A stretch of DNA of 64,000 bases from Mallotus nudiflorus (GCA_947683625.1 CANTUR010000125.1:4836001-4900000); one strand, 5' to 3'. Counted from the first letter of the stretch, positions 48,873 through 60,850 are shown. Numbers and translations are program-made. The notes: generated by a model from the letters alone, not told the origin.

Positions 48873-49200
48873 ATGGAAGGAAGATATGCATGTGGAAAGC
48901 GACATGTGATGAGAACATCATGGTCAAATTCCAATCCAGGAAGAATGTTTTGGAGCTGTGAAGATCAATCGTGCAATCGATCTTTTTGATGGGCAGAAAA
49001 TTAATTGTATGAGAGATCAAGGCATATAATTTATGGGTTGTTGAATAGCAAGTTAAGATTGGAGCTTCAATTACAAAGTAGCAAAGAAAGGGAAAAAAGA
49101 TTGTGATAACCGTGATTTTGTTATTAATTGTCATTATCTTTAAGTGATAATGTGAAGATAATTAAGCTGCTTCAAAGGAAGTATTTTGTCAGTAGTTAAG
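48873..49200 (+). pseudogene. GRF-type zinc finger protein remnant
   Basis: From ATG 48873 the frame reads MEGRYACGKRHVMRTSWSNS followed by NPGRMFWSCEDQ and CNRSF, which match the GRF-type zinc finger pattern (CG..., RTSW.N.NPGR.F..C, then C..F.W). A stop (TGA, 48988) falls where the F.W is expected, followed by WAEN. In the next frame a helical stretch (LNSKLRLELQLQSSKEREKR) suits the coiled coil that often follows this finger in plant proteins. GRF fingers bind nucleic acid in other proteins; the role in these small plant proteins is unknown. It lies opposite in strand to the Mutator-like transposase at 50690-52509 and may have been carried by that element. Confidence 0.6.
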
Positions 49201-50019
49201 TAAGTTTAATGTGGCTAAATAGTTGCATTAAGTGACTAACAATGAATTATGATTTTTGTTTAGAATCTTTGTGTTGTTTACTGGATATTTTATGAAGGCA
49301 AAGATGTTGTTAGTGTGTAGTTTCTATTCTGCAGTGCAAATATGTTATTTATAAAATGCTAACCTTATTTGCATTATTACTCACTGAAAGTAAGTGCAAA
49401 GATTAGAATTGTAAAGAGAGAATGAAGTTTTTAGCATCTATAGTAAATGTGGTACTTTGTTGTCTCTTAATTGCTCAATAATTCCAACTTATAGTCTTTT
49501 TTTTAGTTTCACGAATAACAATCTTTTCCTTCATATAATAATAATTCTCTTTTTTAATATTTTTTGCTTATACATCTCCTTAATTTGAAAATAAAAATGG
49601 AAAATTTTATGGCATCGGTGTTTCATTATCTTCTATCACAGAGTAATATTCTTCTTGATGTTGACATGGTTGCTTTTGTTAGTAATATCCTTTGTACAAG
49701 CATTATTATACGCAAACATGATTTATCAATATAAGGACATACAACTGAGCTTCCTGGTTTGTAAATAGCAGAAGTTGATTGCCATTTTGACCCCCTGTTA
49801 ATCTTCATGAATTCAAATAAAAATTAAACAAAAAATATAAAATATAAGAAATAGGACCTTAAGAGCAATTATTAAACAAGTCCATATGAAGCAAATCATC
49901 AGTTCCTCCCATGATTTATAACAATTCACATAAAGTAATATGGTGGTATAGTTCATACCAAAAAAAAAACACTGGTAGATAACAGAATTGCTAACAAATG
50001 AGAATGACATAAGCATAAG
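49201..50019. other. Intergenic stretch
   Basis: No feature recognised besides AT-rich sequence; short open frames only. Confidence 0.4.
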
Positions 50020-50024
50020 CATAT

Positions 50025-50423
50025 TTAGGACCTCAGGCGCTACCAACTCTCCCAAAACCAATTGGTGTTAGGAAAGGCGCATACCCTAGCCTTATAGTGC
50101 ATTCAACACACACAAGCGCCCACGACATTCGATTGTGACTCGGCCCACTTGCCTCCGCCACAGGACAATTGATGGACACCCAACAATCTCCCCCTCAACA
50201 ATTGCTCCCACTGGGAATCGAACCTGTGACCTTGGCTCTGATACCACTTTTAGGACCTTACGCGCTACCAATTCTCTCAAAACCAATTGGTGTTAGGAAA
50301 GGTGTTAGGAAAGGCGCATACCCTAGCCTTATAGTGCATTCAACACACATAAGCGCCCACGGCATTCGATTGTGACTCGGCCCACTTGCCTCCGCCACGG
50401 GACAATTGATGGACACCTAACAA
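50025..50423 (-). mobile_element. TRIM (miniature LTR retrotransposon), complete
   Basis: Two near-identical LTRs (50025-50186, 162 bp; 50250-50423, 174 bp) flank only 63 bases of internal sequence. The site duplication CATAT is exact (50020-50024, 50424-50428). On the minus strand the order is LTR, primer site TGGTATCAGAGCC (50246-50234, perfect match to initiator-Met tRNA), internal, polypurine tract GTTGAGGGGGAGA (50199-50187), LTR. The 12-bp size difference is a tandem GGTGTTAGGAAA in the right LTR. There is no coding capacity, so it would depend on enzymes from other elements. The ends as set by the duplication are TTGTT...CCTAA rather than TG...CA. Confidence 0.85.
50234..50246 (-). promoter_or_regulatory. 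Primer binding site of the TRIM (initiator-Met tRNA)
   Basis: TGGTATCAGAGCC on the minus strand, three bases from the LTR edge at 50250. It is an exact match, unlike the decayed site at 12707-12719. Confidence 0.85.
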
Positions 50424-50689
50424 CATATATTTAAATTCCCTAAGTTAAGTATGCCTACCAGAGACAATTAGCATTATCAAAATAATAGTATGAGCTAAAT
50501 AGCCATACACTAAATAAATGTATTAAACTTACCAAGTTTATATATCTTAGTAAATTAAACAAAATATGATTGATGTAATGAAATCATTAATTTAATACAA
50601 TTCAAAAAAAAAAAAAAAGAAACTAAACCAATATTTTGGCAAAAACATATAGTCCCATAGCAAAATTAATTCAGTTGCAATTCAGGTAT

Positions 50690-52509
50690 TTGATCTTTCT
50701 CCAAATTCTTGCGAGCCAACAAGAGTCTTTTGTAAACCTAGTGCAGTTATTTGCTCTTGTAAACCTAGTGCAGATTTTCTGATATTTAGTGTGCTTCCAG
50801 CATTAGCATTATCACTTGATGCTTTCCTTTTGCATGATTTTCCAATTGATCTTGCTCTTTTCTATTGATTAGCTTAAAAAAATAATTAAACAATATAAGT
50901 TACAAACATTGACAGGCTATGATAAATAGTGAAAGAATAAGAAACTACACCTAAACTTACCTAGCATTGATGAAATGTTTTCCTTATTTTTTGAAGCCTT
51001 GTACCCTCTATATCATGAAGGCTAGTTTAGTCTCATAACCAGACCTAATTTTCCCACTTTGAACTAAAAATCATTGGCTAGGTGTTTTCGACTGCACATT
51101 CTTATAATTACCACTTTGATAACACATTTATAAAACTTATAAGTGATAAGAATGCATTGAGATTACTTACATTAAGCATCATATTATTTGATTTAAAGTC
51201 TATGTAAACACTAACTCCATATGGTGGTTGTGAAGAAAATCCTGGTGGCTTCTAAGGTCGTTGTTTACTAGAAGAAGCATTAAGTTGAGATGCATGAGCA
51301 TAGGTTAGTCTTCGCAATCTTGAATAGGCAATAGTGAAATGTGAATTATCTCTACCATCTGAGGTTTCCATTGATGTTGATGTTATAGGTTCCTGTTTAT
51401 GATTATTAGCATCAATAATAGACCAACATTTTTAATATAGCTCTAAAAATGGAAATTACCTCAGTTGCATTATTACTCACTGAAATATCAACATTAGCAT
51501 ATTTTGCTTTTCCTCCTATAACCTGAATTTTTACAACACTTACCAATCACAAACATAATCATAAAATAGATAAATAGCACATCATATTATATTAAAAAAA
51601 AAAGACAGCAATATACACTTACTTCCATAACCATCTTTCATGTCTAAATCCTTTGCCAATAGTTCAATAAACCAATTCCAATTTACTTTATTCTCTATCT
51701 TCACCATAGCCCACGCTACAGGGAATATATGGTGATTCCTGTCTCGGCTTACTGCTACAAGTATCTCACCTTTAATTGCCGCTTTTAGAAAATAACCATC
51801 TAGACCTAGTATCCTTCTACAACCACCTAAGAACCCTTCTTTTAAGCACTGAAATGATATATACATTCTTTGAAAAATAGACAGCTATATAGGAATTGGC
51901 CTTTGAACATTCATGGTTGTAGTGGTTCCCAGATTTGCTCTTTCAATATTTGCTAAATAGTCCCACAACAATCCATTTTCTGTTTTTAAATCACCTTATA
52001 TTCTTGCTATTGTCATTAACTTGCTCTTCCAAGTTGTGTGAATGAAATGTTAACCTTTAAGTCCTCTTCCACCAATGTTTGTAAATCTAACAACTTCATA
52101 GCATGTATGCATTTGTACTTATGCAAGTAATTTACAGCTAACCATTTGGTTGTAACTCTTATATTCTTGTAAGCAACTAGAAAAGTATGCATTGGCTTAA
52201 AAGTCTTCACTTAATAATGCTTTGTGGCATTATCAAATGAAGTATACAATGTGAAAGGATAATTTTTTTCATACACTTGACTTTAGTCTGATCATTTTTA
52301 TTTCTGATTACTTTCAAAGCTCATCTTTCTTGTATTGAAATTCTTGTAATTATTTCTTTAAAAGTTCTAGAATCCTTAAAAGTCATCCCTAAACATATAT
52401 ATATTTTCTCAGATTTTGGATTAAATACTAGAAACATGCTCCTTCTCCTGATAGCATGGTCATCATCACTTCCATATGTGCTTGAACAACTCCAATCATC
52501 ATCATCCAA
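50690..52509 (-). pseudogene. Mutator-like (MULE) transposase, decayed
   Basis: MULE transposases cut and join DNA at terminal inverted repeats. On the minus strand the order is N-terminal acidic and MuDR-type region (52321-52509: DDDDWSCSSTYGSDDD... then FNPKSEKIYICLGMTFKDS), DNA-binding-like region (52016-52210: MKTFKPMHTF..., RVTTKWLAVNYLHKYK), catalytic core (51582-51866: CRRILGLDGYFLKAAIKGEI, PVAWAMVKIENKVNWNWFIE) with the GLDGxFLK and WxWF motifs of the family, and a basic C-terminal tail (50690-51420, with KSCKRKASSDNANAG). Frameshifts and stops separate the parts. The 5' end abuts gypsy integrase sequence at about 52509, so the native N-terminus and one terminus are lost. Confidence 0.8.
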
Positions 52510-52914
52510 CTTGAACCTCTATCCACTTGGTGAAGTGATATATAACCATGATCAAGAACTTCTTTTGAGAGTTTGAAATAGGAAATGGACCTAAGATATC
52601 TATTACCCCTATTACGAAAGGCCAAGGACTCCTATTTGGATATTGAATATTAAAGAGCTTGTGGCTAAGGGAAGCAAACTATTGACACTTGTGGCATTCC
52701 TAAACCAATTTTTGAGTGTTTTGAGACATATTGGGCCAATAGTAACTTGGAGTAATGCTTTTCTAATTAGCAAATGATGAGACTCATAAGCTCCATAAAT
52801 CCCTTCATGAATTTCTCTAAATACATAATTTACTTCCTCTAATGATACACTCTTAGACCATGGATGTGATAGGAACCTTCTATATACTTCCCCATTATTC
52901 ATGGAGTAATGCAC
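52510..52914 (-). pseudogene. Tat gypsy integrase, zinc-binding N-terminal part
   Basis: 52612-52914 reads MHYSMNNGEVYRRFLSHPWS, then LEEVNYVFREIHEGIYGAYE, and in another frame ECHKCQ at about 52695-52712, the HHCC zinc-binding region before the integrase core. A further stretch to about 52510 (TKWIEV-like, shifted frame) leads toward the core, which is cut off by MULE sequence. Confidence 0.75.
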
Positions 52915-53129
52915 AACTTTTATTTTTAACTTCTGAGCCTTTAAATTATCCTATAGGAATACTCCATGTTTAAAATACAGAATGATTGGCTTTATCCATT
53001 ATGCTACTTCTTGGATATCCATGATCTCTGTCTCCTCAGTGCTTGGCTTTGTCAACTCCTTAGTTAGCTCAAGCTCTTTGAATATTTGACTATCTTCTAC
53101 TATTGATTTGGCTAGTAAGTTTGCCTCTG

Positions 53130-54000
53130 AGTTTTCACTTATGGGAATTTAAATGATTTCCCATTGTCCACCATCCTGCTTAGACTTATTTAGGAGCTAT
53201 TTGACTTTCACTACTTAACGATGTTTGGCTCCTTGATTTGGTATGTTCCTTTGATTTGTTTAACCACCTGTTGTGAATTAGAGTATATTTTGAGATGCTC
53301 GGTTCTAACTTATGTAGCTAACTCCAATCCTATGATGAGTGCCTCATACTTAATTGCATTATTAATGGCTTTGTACTTTATTTGAACTGTATATTTGATT
53401 GTGACTTTGTTGGGACCTTGAAGAATAATTCTAGCACCAGATCATTGGATGGATGAGGCTCTATCTATGTATAACTTCCACTCTAGGCATTCAAAAGGGA
53501 TAAAGTCTTCCATTGTCTTCACTTCCACAAAATCTGCTAAGGTTTGGGCTTTGATTTGCTGCCAAGGTTCATAACTAATGTGAAATTATTTGAGTAATAC
53601 TGACCATTAGACTAATCTACTAAATGTTTTAGGTCTTTGTAAGATTTTCCTTAATGGGAATCTTGATCTTATAATGATTGAGTGAGCCTAAAAATAATGC
53701 CTGAGCTTTCAAGATGTATATATGATGATCATAGCTAACTAATCTAGTTTGGGATATTGGACTTCTCAACCTCTAAGTATTTTACTGATATAGTACACTA
53801 GATTTTGCTAGCTTCCTTGTTCTCTAACTAGTACTGATGCAATTGATTCCTAACTGATAGAGAGATACAAGTATAAAACCTCTATGAGGATTGGCTTGCT
53901 AAGTAGAGGTGTGAAGATATAAAGTTTTTTATGTCTTCAAAGGCAGCCTGACATTCTTCATTCCACACAAACTTCTTGGAGTATTTTAGGGCTCAGAATA
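53130..54000 (-). pseudogene. Tat gypsy RNase H and second (archaeal-type) RNase H
   Basis: The first RNase H is seen at 53620-54000 (KFVWNEECQAAFEDIKNF, then a region ending KYLEVEKSNI). The second reads GARIILQGPNKVTIKYTVQI, KAINNAIKYEALIIGLELA and HLKIYSNSQQVVKQIKGTYQ at about 53230-53440. These match the archaeal-type RNase H of Tat elements, with NAIKYEALIIG and SNSQQVV at the catalytic positions (usual E and D partly replaced). Stops are present in both. Confidence 0.7.
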
Positions 54001-54049
54001 ATGGTAGATGTTGTTTGGTTGAGCAAGAGATGAAATGCCCCAAAGCTAT

Positions 54050-54760
54050 TATTCTACCATTTAACTTTTAAAGCTCGTTTAATGATGTTGGAGCTTTCGT
54101 TTTAAAAATTACCTCCATCTTTTCTGGATTGGCTTCAATTCCTCTATAGGATATCATAAATCCTAAAAATTTGCTTACTTTCACCCTAAAGACACACTTA
54201 TTTAGATTAAGCTTGATCTAGTATTGATCCAATATTCGAAGGATTTGATCAAGATCCTTAGAGTATTATTCTATATATTGGCTCTTGACAATGATATCAC
54301 CCATATATACCTCTACATTTTTCCCAATTTGATCTTAAAACATGTGGTTCATTAGCCTTTGATATGTTGCTCTGACATTCTTTAGTCCAAAGGGTATAAC
54401 CTTATAGCAATAAAGGCCTTTATAAGTGATAAATGATGTTTTCTCCTGATCGTCCTTTTTCATTAGGATCTGATAGTACCCTTGAGTAATATCCACAAAG
54501 CTATATAAGTTATGATAAGTAGTCGAGTCTACTAGCTGATCTATTATTAGTAATGGATAGCTACCTTTTGAGCATGCTTTGTTAAGATCAATATAGTCAA
54601 CACACATTTTGTACTTCCCATTTGACATTTTTACTAGCACCATGTTGGCTACCCATTCCTAATGTGTCACTTTTTTTATGAATCTAACTTCTAGTAATTT
54701 CTTTATTTCATTAGTGATCACCTTTTGCCTCTCATATGCAAAGTTCCTTTTTTAAATAAT
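54050..54760 (-). pseudogene. Tat gypsy reverse transcriptase
   Basis: The open frame 54335-54643 reads MVLVKMSNGKYKMCVDYIDL followed by NKACSKGSYPLLIIDQLVD and PFGLKNVRATYQRLMNHMF, matching the Tat-lineage RT core up to just before the catalytic box. The box region lies at about 54285-54310 (NVEVYMGDIIVKSQ, with GDI in place of YVDD). Stops at about 54330 and below break it. The downstream thumb reads in fragments to 54050. Confidence 0.8.
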
Positions 54761-54999
54761 AGGTTTAACTCTTAAATTAATATTCAAACTATATGAGGCA
54801 ATTCGAGGATTTACCCTAATGATCTCAAATGCTTTAGAGGTAAAGCTGCTTGAATGTTTGATCAAGACCTTGCTTATTCAACTTTTGACTTTGTCATCAA
54901 GCTCATTACCAATTTTGACTATCTTTCCTTTAGCAATTTGTAAAGTTTGGACTTGATCAACTGGCTCAAGATTGGCTCCTTATTTCTCAATTTTTAAGG

Positions 55000-55450
55000 A
55001 TTATAGGGGGAATGCTTCCATCTAGGGTTTGACAACTAAATAATAGCATTGTCTAGCCATATGTTGATCTCCATGAATTATTATGCCATGGCTTCTAAAG
55101 GAATCTTTATCGTTAAATGCATGATGCTCGTGGCTACATCAATTTCCTAAATGATTGGCCAGCCTATAATGTCATTGCACGTGAGTGGAAGATCTACCAC
55201 ACAAAATAGAGCTTTGCTAGCTTTCATATCTCTAGTGTCTCGATTCCTAAATTCTAACATTAGCTCCACCATCCTATCAGTTGTGTGGTTCCATTGTAAA
55301 ATCTTGTAATTGGATTCTATATAGCTTTTAAATTAATGACGAAACCTCCCATTGCCTTATAAGCATTCCAAGAGAGTGCATTGATAACACTTCCATCATC
55401 AATTAAAAATATTTTTACTAAGCAGTTATTAATGAAAGCACTTACCACTA
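55000..55450 (-). pseudogene. Tat gypsy protease region
   Basis: FLIDDGSVINALSWNAYKAM at about 55340-55400 carries the D-[DS]-G-S active site of gypsy aspartic proteases. KALFCVVDLPLTCNDIIGWP at about 55150-55215 corresponds to the downstream strand and the usual ILGR motif (here IIGW). Stops and shifts occur. Confidence 0.6.
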
Positions 55451-55599
55451 AGTCATCATTATGAGGATATTAAACCAAATAAGATGGTCTTTTTTTAAAA
55501 GGCAAACCAAATAAAATGGTCTTTTTTTAAAAGGTAAGGCCTTTTTCCTTCCAAGTTCTATTGAGCTTTTTATCAGTTGTTTCTCCTTAGACAATTATG

Positions 55600-58250
55600 T
55601 TGATAACTCCAGCTACTTCATTCTGAGCTTTCTTTTACTCTGGTTTATCTTTATCCCGATCATCCAACTCTTGGTTTCTTCTAGTTGTGTCAATGAAGTT
55701 GACAAGTTTCCCATTTTGTGTTAACTTTTCTATAACATTCTTTAAATCTCAGTATGCCTCAGTCTGGTCCCCATAGTCCCAGTGGAATTGACAATAAAAC
55801 CTCCTATCTTGCATGGCTCTCCTAGTTGGACTCAATCTTCTAGCTAGTTCTTTGCCTAACCTACTCTCTCTAATCCCTATGAGGATTTTGGATTTGTAGG
55901 TGTTTAATAATGTGTATCTCTTCATTCCCCTTCTAAATCCTTCTATTGGGTTTATTGACCATTTGCATAATCAAACTCTAAATTTTGGACTTTGATAAAA
56001 AAATTGTATATTAATAGTTTCAATTAAGTGTGTAGGGAATTATATACCATACATATACCAAGCATATACACCTTTGGATAAATAGTGACTTTTTGGGCAA
56101 ATTAAACCTCTAAGATTTAAGAAGGCTTTTGACATCTTTAGAGCTCTTAAATAACAAAATGAGCTTCTTAACATTTGAATTATACATCTTGAGCTTTTTG
56201 AATTGGGCTTATTTGTCAAAATCCAAGTTCATTTGGTCAGGAAAATTTTGAGTTGAAATCCACATATATGTCTACCATCTTAGACTGCACATCTCTTAGT
56301 ATTTTGGACATATCTTGAGTTACAGATGTCAACTTAAGGTGATTCAAAATGCTAAGAAAATATAAGTCAAATATCTACAAATTTCATGAAGAAAATATGG
56401 GAAAATTCAAATTTCTTAAAGAGCATATCATGGCTTCAACTTCTATATAGCTGTTTGACAGTATTCTGCATTTCATATTGCATAATCCTTAGTAATTTGG
56501 ACATATCCTAAGATAAAGAAGTCAAATTTAGGTGATTCAAAATGATATGGAAATATAATTCAAATATCTATAGCTTTCATGTAGAAAGTATGGGAAAATT
56601 CAAATTTCTTCAGGATCAAATCACGACTTCAATTTGGGTATAGATGTCTGACTGTAGTCTACATTACAGACTACACAACCCTTAGTATTTTGAACATATC
56701 TTGAGCTACAAAGGTCCAATTTAGGTGATTCAAATTTATATGAAAATATAATTCAAATATCTACAGATTTTGTGAAGAAAGTGTAAGTAAATTAAAACGT
56801 CTTAAAGAGCCAATTATGGTTTCAATCCATTAATAGTTGTCTAACAGCATCAGTCTCAATAATTCAAAATATAGACATTGGACACATCATTTGCACCTCC
56901 AACAGCTATATTTTTTAGTATAAATACCTCTATAGCTGAATGGAAGTTAAAAAACTTGTTTCTCATTCATTATTTCTTAAGCTTTCATTGAGCTATCAAA
57001 TTCTCTTAAAAAATTCTTTGTTTGTATAACTCTTATGAGAGTTGGGTGTGTGTTAGAAATAGAATTTCTCTTCATCTTAAATCTTGGGTTAGATTAGAAG
57101 GGAAGTGAGATTTATTTCTAAAGGAATTGGTTTAAGTGTTGTACATTAAAACACTTGGGTTTTGGTTTTTTGAGTGAGCCTTGAAAACTCATATTGTAAG
57201 GTTATAAGAGTGAGCCATAAAACTCTTGTGTAGTCTTAATCTTATGAATAAGATTATGGGTGATTGAAAATCCTAACTTAGGAATAAGTTAGGTGGAGAC
57301 ATAGGATTGTTGTTGAATCTGAACTCTTTAAATCTTTGTGTTCTTAATTCTTCCTTCTCAACTTCTATTTTGTTCTTGTAAAGAATTATTTTAATTCCTC
57401 ATTTTTATTTGATAGTCCTATTAAACCCCCCCCTCTAGGACTCTTTTTAGGGGTTTTAAAGGTCGTTTGTTAAAATCTAGGCCTGCTTGGTTCTGACCTT
57501 TCATCTTTTCTAATTTGAGCTTTCTCACTATCCAAGCGCATCCTCCTATCTTCGTTCATTTTTATCATCTTTATTACCATAGCCATTACCTCAGTAAAGG
57601 TGCTAAGTTCTTTGGTCATGATCTTGTCTTTGAGTTTCCCCAATTGAGTCCTATTCTTCAAGGCTTCTATGGCTACTTCATCAATTAAATTCTCAATTTG
57701 CATAGGTACCTTTGTTAAATCTATCCAAGTAGCTTCTTAATGACTCTGTAGCCTCTTATCTGTACATTTAAAGATCACTGATGTTTTTGGTAGGAGGAAC
57801 ATTAGTGATAAATTGAGTCTTCTCAGCTAATTCCTCAAAGGATGAAATAGAATTCTCAAGAAATTGATGGAACCACTTCTGAGTATTCTTGGTGAGTTTA
57901 CTTGGAAAGACTCTATACATGATTCTATTATTTACATTCTGAAGCAGCATCCTCATCCTAAATGAGGATATGTGGTTGATCAGATCCTCGGTTTCATCAA
58001 ACTGGTATAACTAAGGCATTTTGAACTTGGTTCCAATCTTTTTCATGGTTATTCTACTTATTAAGGGTGTCTTTCCTTTAATAATGCACTCATCTTCCTT
58101 CCTAGGTCCAATATGAGCTTTCTGCATAAACTCTTCAACTTTCTTAGCTATCTTTGAGTCATCTAGTGTCAACATTATTGTGATAGATTCCCCTTCTAGA
58201 GCTTTATAACCTTCTTTACTTCCATCAAGCACATTCAGAGTTGCCACTTG
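55600..58250 (-). pseudogene. Tat gypsy gag, split by an insertion
   Basis: 58011-58247, 57768-57956 and 57470-57703 carry gag sequence, including VFPSKLTKNTQKWFHQFLEN and SISSFEELAEKTQFI, the conserved retrotransposon gag core. The rest of gag resumes beyond the insertion at about 55955 (RGMKRYTLLNTYKSKILI) and continues to RFYCQFHWDYGDQTEAYRDL near 55740-55800. That segment is the one that carries YC.FH..HGH.TE in active relatives. Confidence 0.7.
55965..57460 (+). mobile_element. LTR-like insertion inside Tat gag
   Basis: About 1.5 kb without gag homology sits between two gag parts. The right part holds direct repeat blocks (GAGTGAGCC..GAAAACTC at 57170 and GAGTGAGCCATAAAACTC at 57210) and CCCCCCCCTCTAGGACTC at 57427, features seen near the 3' ends of plant LTRs. 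Within 56200-56860 a diverged repeat of about 190-200 bp occurs three times (ATATCTACAG.TTTCATG.AGAAA). I could not find clean ends or a site duplication, so the orientation is uncertain. Confidence 0.45.
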
Positions 58251-58799
58251 TGTTGCTACATTATTCTCTAGATGAACTATTATGGGATTACTGCCTTAAA
58301 TCAAGGCATTCAACTGTTGTTACATCAAGAGCATCTAGATTTGGATGTTTTGAATCATTTCTTCTTTACTTGATGGAGGTAGGGTGAGTTTCTGGGTTAT
58401 TGTGTTTAGGTTTAGTGTATTTATGGTGGGGGTTTCTGGCTAACATAGGAAAAGTATAGAGGGTATAAGTCAGTTATTATGTTGTAGAGGAGCATAATAA
58501 GGGAAGTCATTGCCTGGTGTTGGCCATAAATATTACTAGTTGGAGTATATGCTCCAAGTGGATCTTGTGATGAGTGTCCAATATGCTAAAAAGGTACTGA
58601 CAAAATCATTGGCTGAACAAGTACTGAGAAGTTAATTGGAGGAATGGGGGCCGATGGGTTAATTTGTGTATCTAGAGTTAAGGTTGGTGGTGGACTGGAA
58701 GTCATAATGCCAATATCATATTTAGTAGATGTTGAATAGCTTTTAACTTAAGAGGTTTTTCAATAGATGACGTCACTTGATAACTTGCTTCTAGAAACT

Positions 58800-59220
58800 C
58801 CGAGTCTAAGCCATGTAAGGAATTAATAAAAGACAAAGTGATAGGTAGGGAAAATCCCTACAAACCTTATGATGCCTAAGTCAGAGAATGTAGAGAGATT
58901 TAATATATATAAAAAGAATAAAGAGTATAAGAGAATATAATGGAATAAGATGACTGAGAATAAGGGACATAAGGATTTATTTATAGGGATATCGATGCTC
59001 AAACTTGAAAGGAATATAATTCCTCTTTGATGTAAGAGTTATGCCTATTTGGAGATTATTTTTTCCTATTCAAGAGTCTTCTTAATTAGAGATCCTTTTC
59101 CTATTTGGATTGGACCTTCTTCCTCTACAAGCAACCTGTTTGGGAAAGATAAAATCCTTAATATAATAGGAATATGTGTATGGGGTATCAATATCTTTTA
59201 TAAGTTATTCTAAATCCATT
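58800..59220 (-). repeat. Probable 5' LTR/leader of the Tat element
   Basis: On the minus strand CTCTGACTTAGGCATCATAAGG (about 58868-58889), then GTAGGGATTTTCCCTACC, resemble the end of Tat-lineage LTRs (GACTTAGGCATCGGAG...). No primer site or partner LTR was found, so boundaries are approximate. Confidence 0.4.
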
Positions 59221-60850
59221 CTCTTTGCATCTACAAAAAAAAGTAAATAAAGAAAATGAGTTAGCCAATTTATTAATTAAGACATATGCAAATAATAAGT
59301 AAATAATCATATAAAATGATTATTGATGGACATATAAATAAACAGGGTAAAATTGAGAATTTTTATAACCCATTTCATCTGCTCAACAAACATGAGACCC
59401 CAGTGCAGTGTACGTGGTCATTCCAAGCCCAAGGAAAGACCATATTCTGTAATTTTGAAATGAGGGTATGAACGTAGTAATGGCACAACAAGCTCTAAAG
59501 ATATATGTCCATGTCCTCTTGTCTAAATTGTCATTTATATAGTATATATTGTTGTAATCACCACAGAGAAAAAACCAAAAAGGAACATCTCTAATTAGAA
59601 AATTATACCAAACGCATTTTTTAATGAACCTTGAAAACATTAGAAATAGTGAAAATCACTTAAAGAATAAATAAGAAAATTTGCAAAAAAAAAAAAAAAG
59701 AAAGAAAGAAAGGAAACTAATCTGGCATAAGCTATAAGCTATATAACAAAACCAAAGAGAAGAAAAATGCAGTTAAAAGCCAAGCCAATAACTACATTGC
59801 AATGACCACCTACACTACAATCATTGATCTAGATAGTTCAATCCCATCCATGTCCTCTTTAACACTACCTAAAGGAACCACAAAAATAACTAAATCAAAT
59901 CCCTAAATACAGTCACGAACACCATTACGCAATCAAGAATGCAAATCAAAGCAACAAAAGAACAAACAAATCATATCAAACCTTAGAAGTTGTAAATCAA
60001 CGAATGTTGTAGAGCAACGATTAATGTCCCATAGTACCACCACCGCAGCAGCAACAAATAGCAAAACAATGAAACCATAACCTTAGAAGAGTAGAAACAT
60101 AGAGAAAAGGAAAAGCAAAATGTTTGCTTACATAGGACTCCTAATTTCTCAGTAAACAGTAGCATTTTGCTGACCTAATGAATATATAGCGGACCAACAA
60201 ACAGTAGCAATAAACAAAGCTTGTGTTTGTGATTGTAGAGTCAACAAATAGTGATAATAAGTGGCAGAGGCATACATAGAATAGAGTGTATATATGTGTA
60301 TATAATGACAATTTTACTCTTAAAATTAAATGGGAATTAAAACAGGTTGTAACTAATTCGCTTGTGAACCCATAACATTATCGATTTAAACCGTGTTATA
60401 AATGGGTCGATTCGTTTTCCGTTTAACCATAATCCTAACCCGTTAATTTTATGTGTTAGACGAATCATGTTCGTGTGTTATGACCCATTTTGACACCCCT
60501 AGACATGATGTAAGGCAATTCACCAAATATCTTGGTTAAGAAGTGTTTGCGAATTATTTTGAAGTATTAAAAAGTAAAATTAATATTTAATTTTTTCATT
60601 AGATGTTTTTATGAAAATATAGACTAATTTGTTAACTAGCCAAACTATTAGTGAGTTATTTTTAATTTTCATTGTTTGTTTACATCTCAAATAATAAGAG
60701 TGTAAATGAAAGTTTTAGGACCAATTTAACCTTCATTGCAAAATTCAAAGAATTAATTGAACCTTTCAAAATAATTTAAGGCCAAATCCAACTTTATTCT
60801 AAGAAAATAATGAGTATTATATTATAGCCGCGAAATATGACCTAAACTTT
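59221..60850. other. Intergenic stretch upstream of the carboxypeptidase-like gene
   Basis: No gene recognised; an A-run at 59685-59699 with AAAG repeats and purine-rich sequence. 60360-60505 carries repeated ACCCGTT-type motifs and ends GACCCATTTTGACACCCCTAG, a pattern found in terminal regions of some plant hAT-like elements; no opposite end was found. Confidence 0.4.

Larger units (their letters stand above)
52510..59220 (-). mobile_element. Ty3/gypsy element of the Tat lineage, decayed and 3'-truncated
   Basis: On the minus strand: LTR/leader (about 58800-59220), gag (57470-58250 and 55600-55960), protease (55000-55450), RT (54050-54760), RNase H (53620-54000), a second archaeal-type RNase H (53130-53470) and the start of integrase (52510-52914). 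The second RNase H is the mark of the Tat lineage. It stops inside integrase at about 52510, where MULE sequence begins; the integrase core, any 3' LTR and a target duplication are missing. Gag is interrupted by the insertion at about 55965-57460. Confidence 0.75.
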
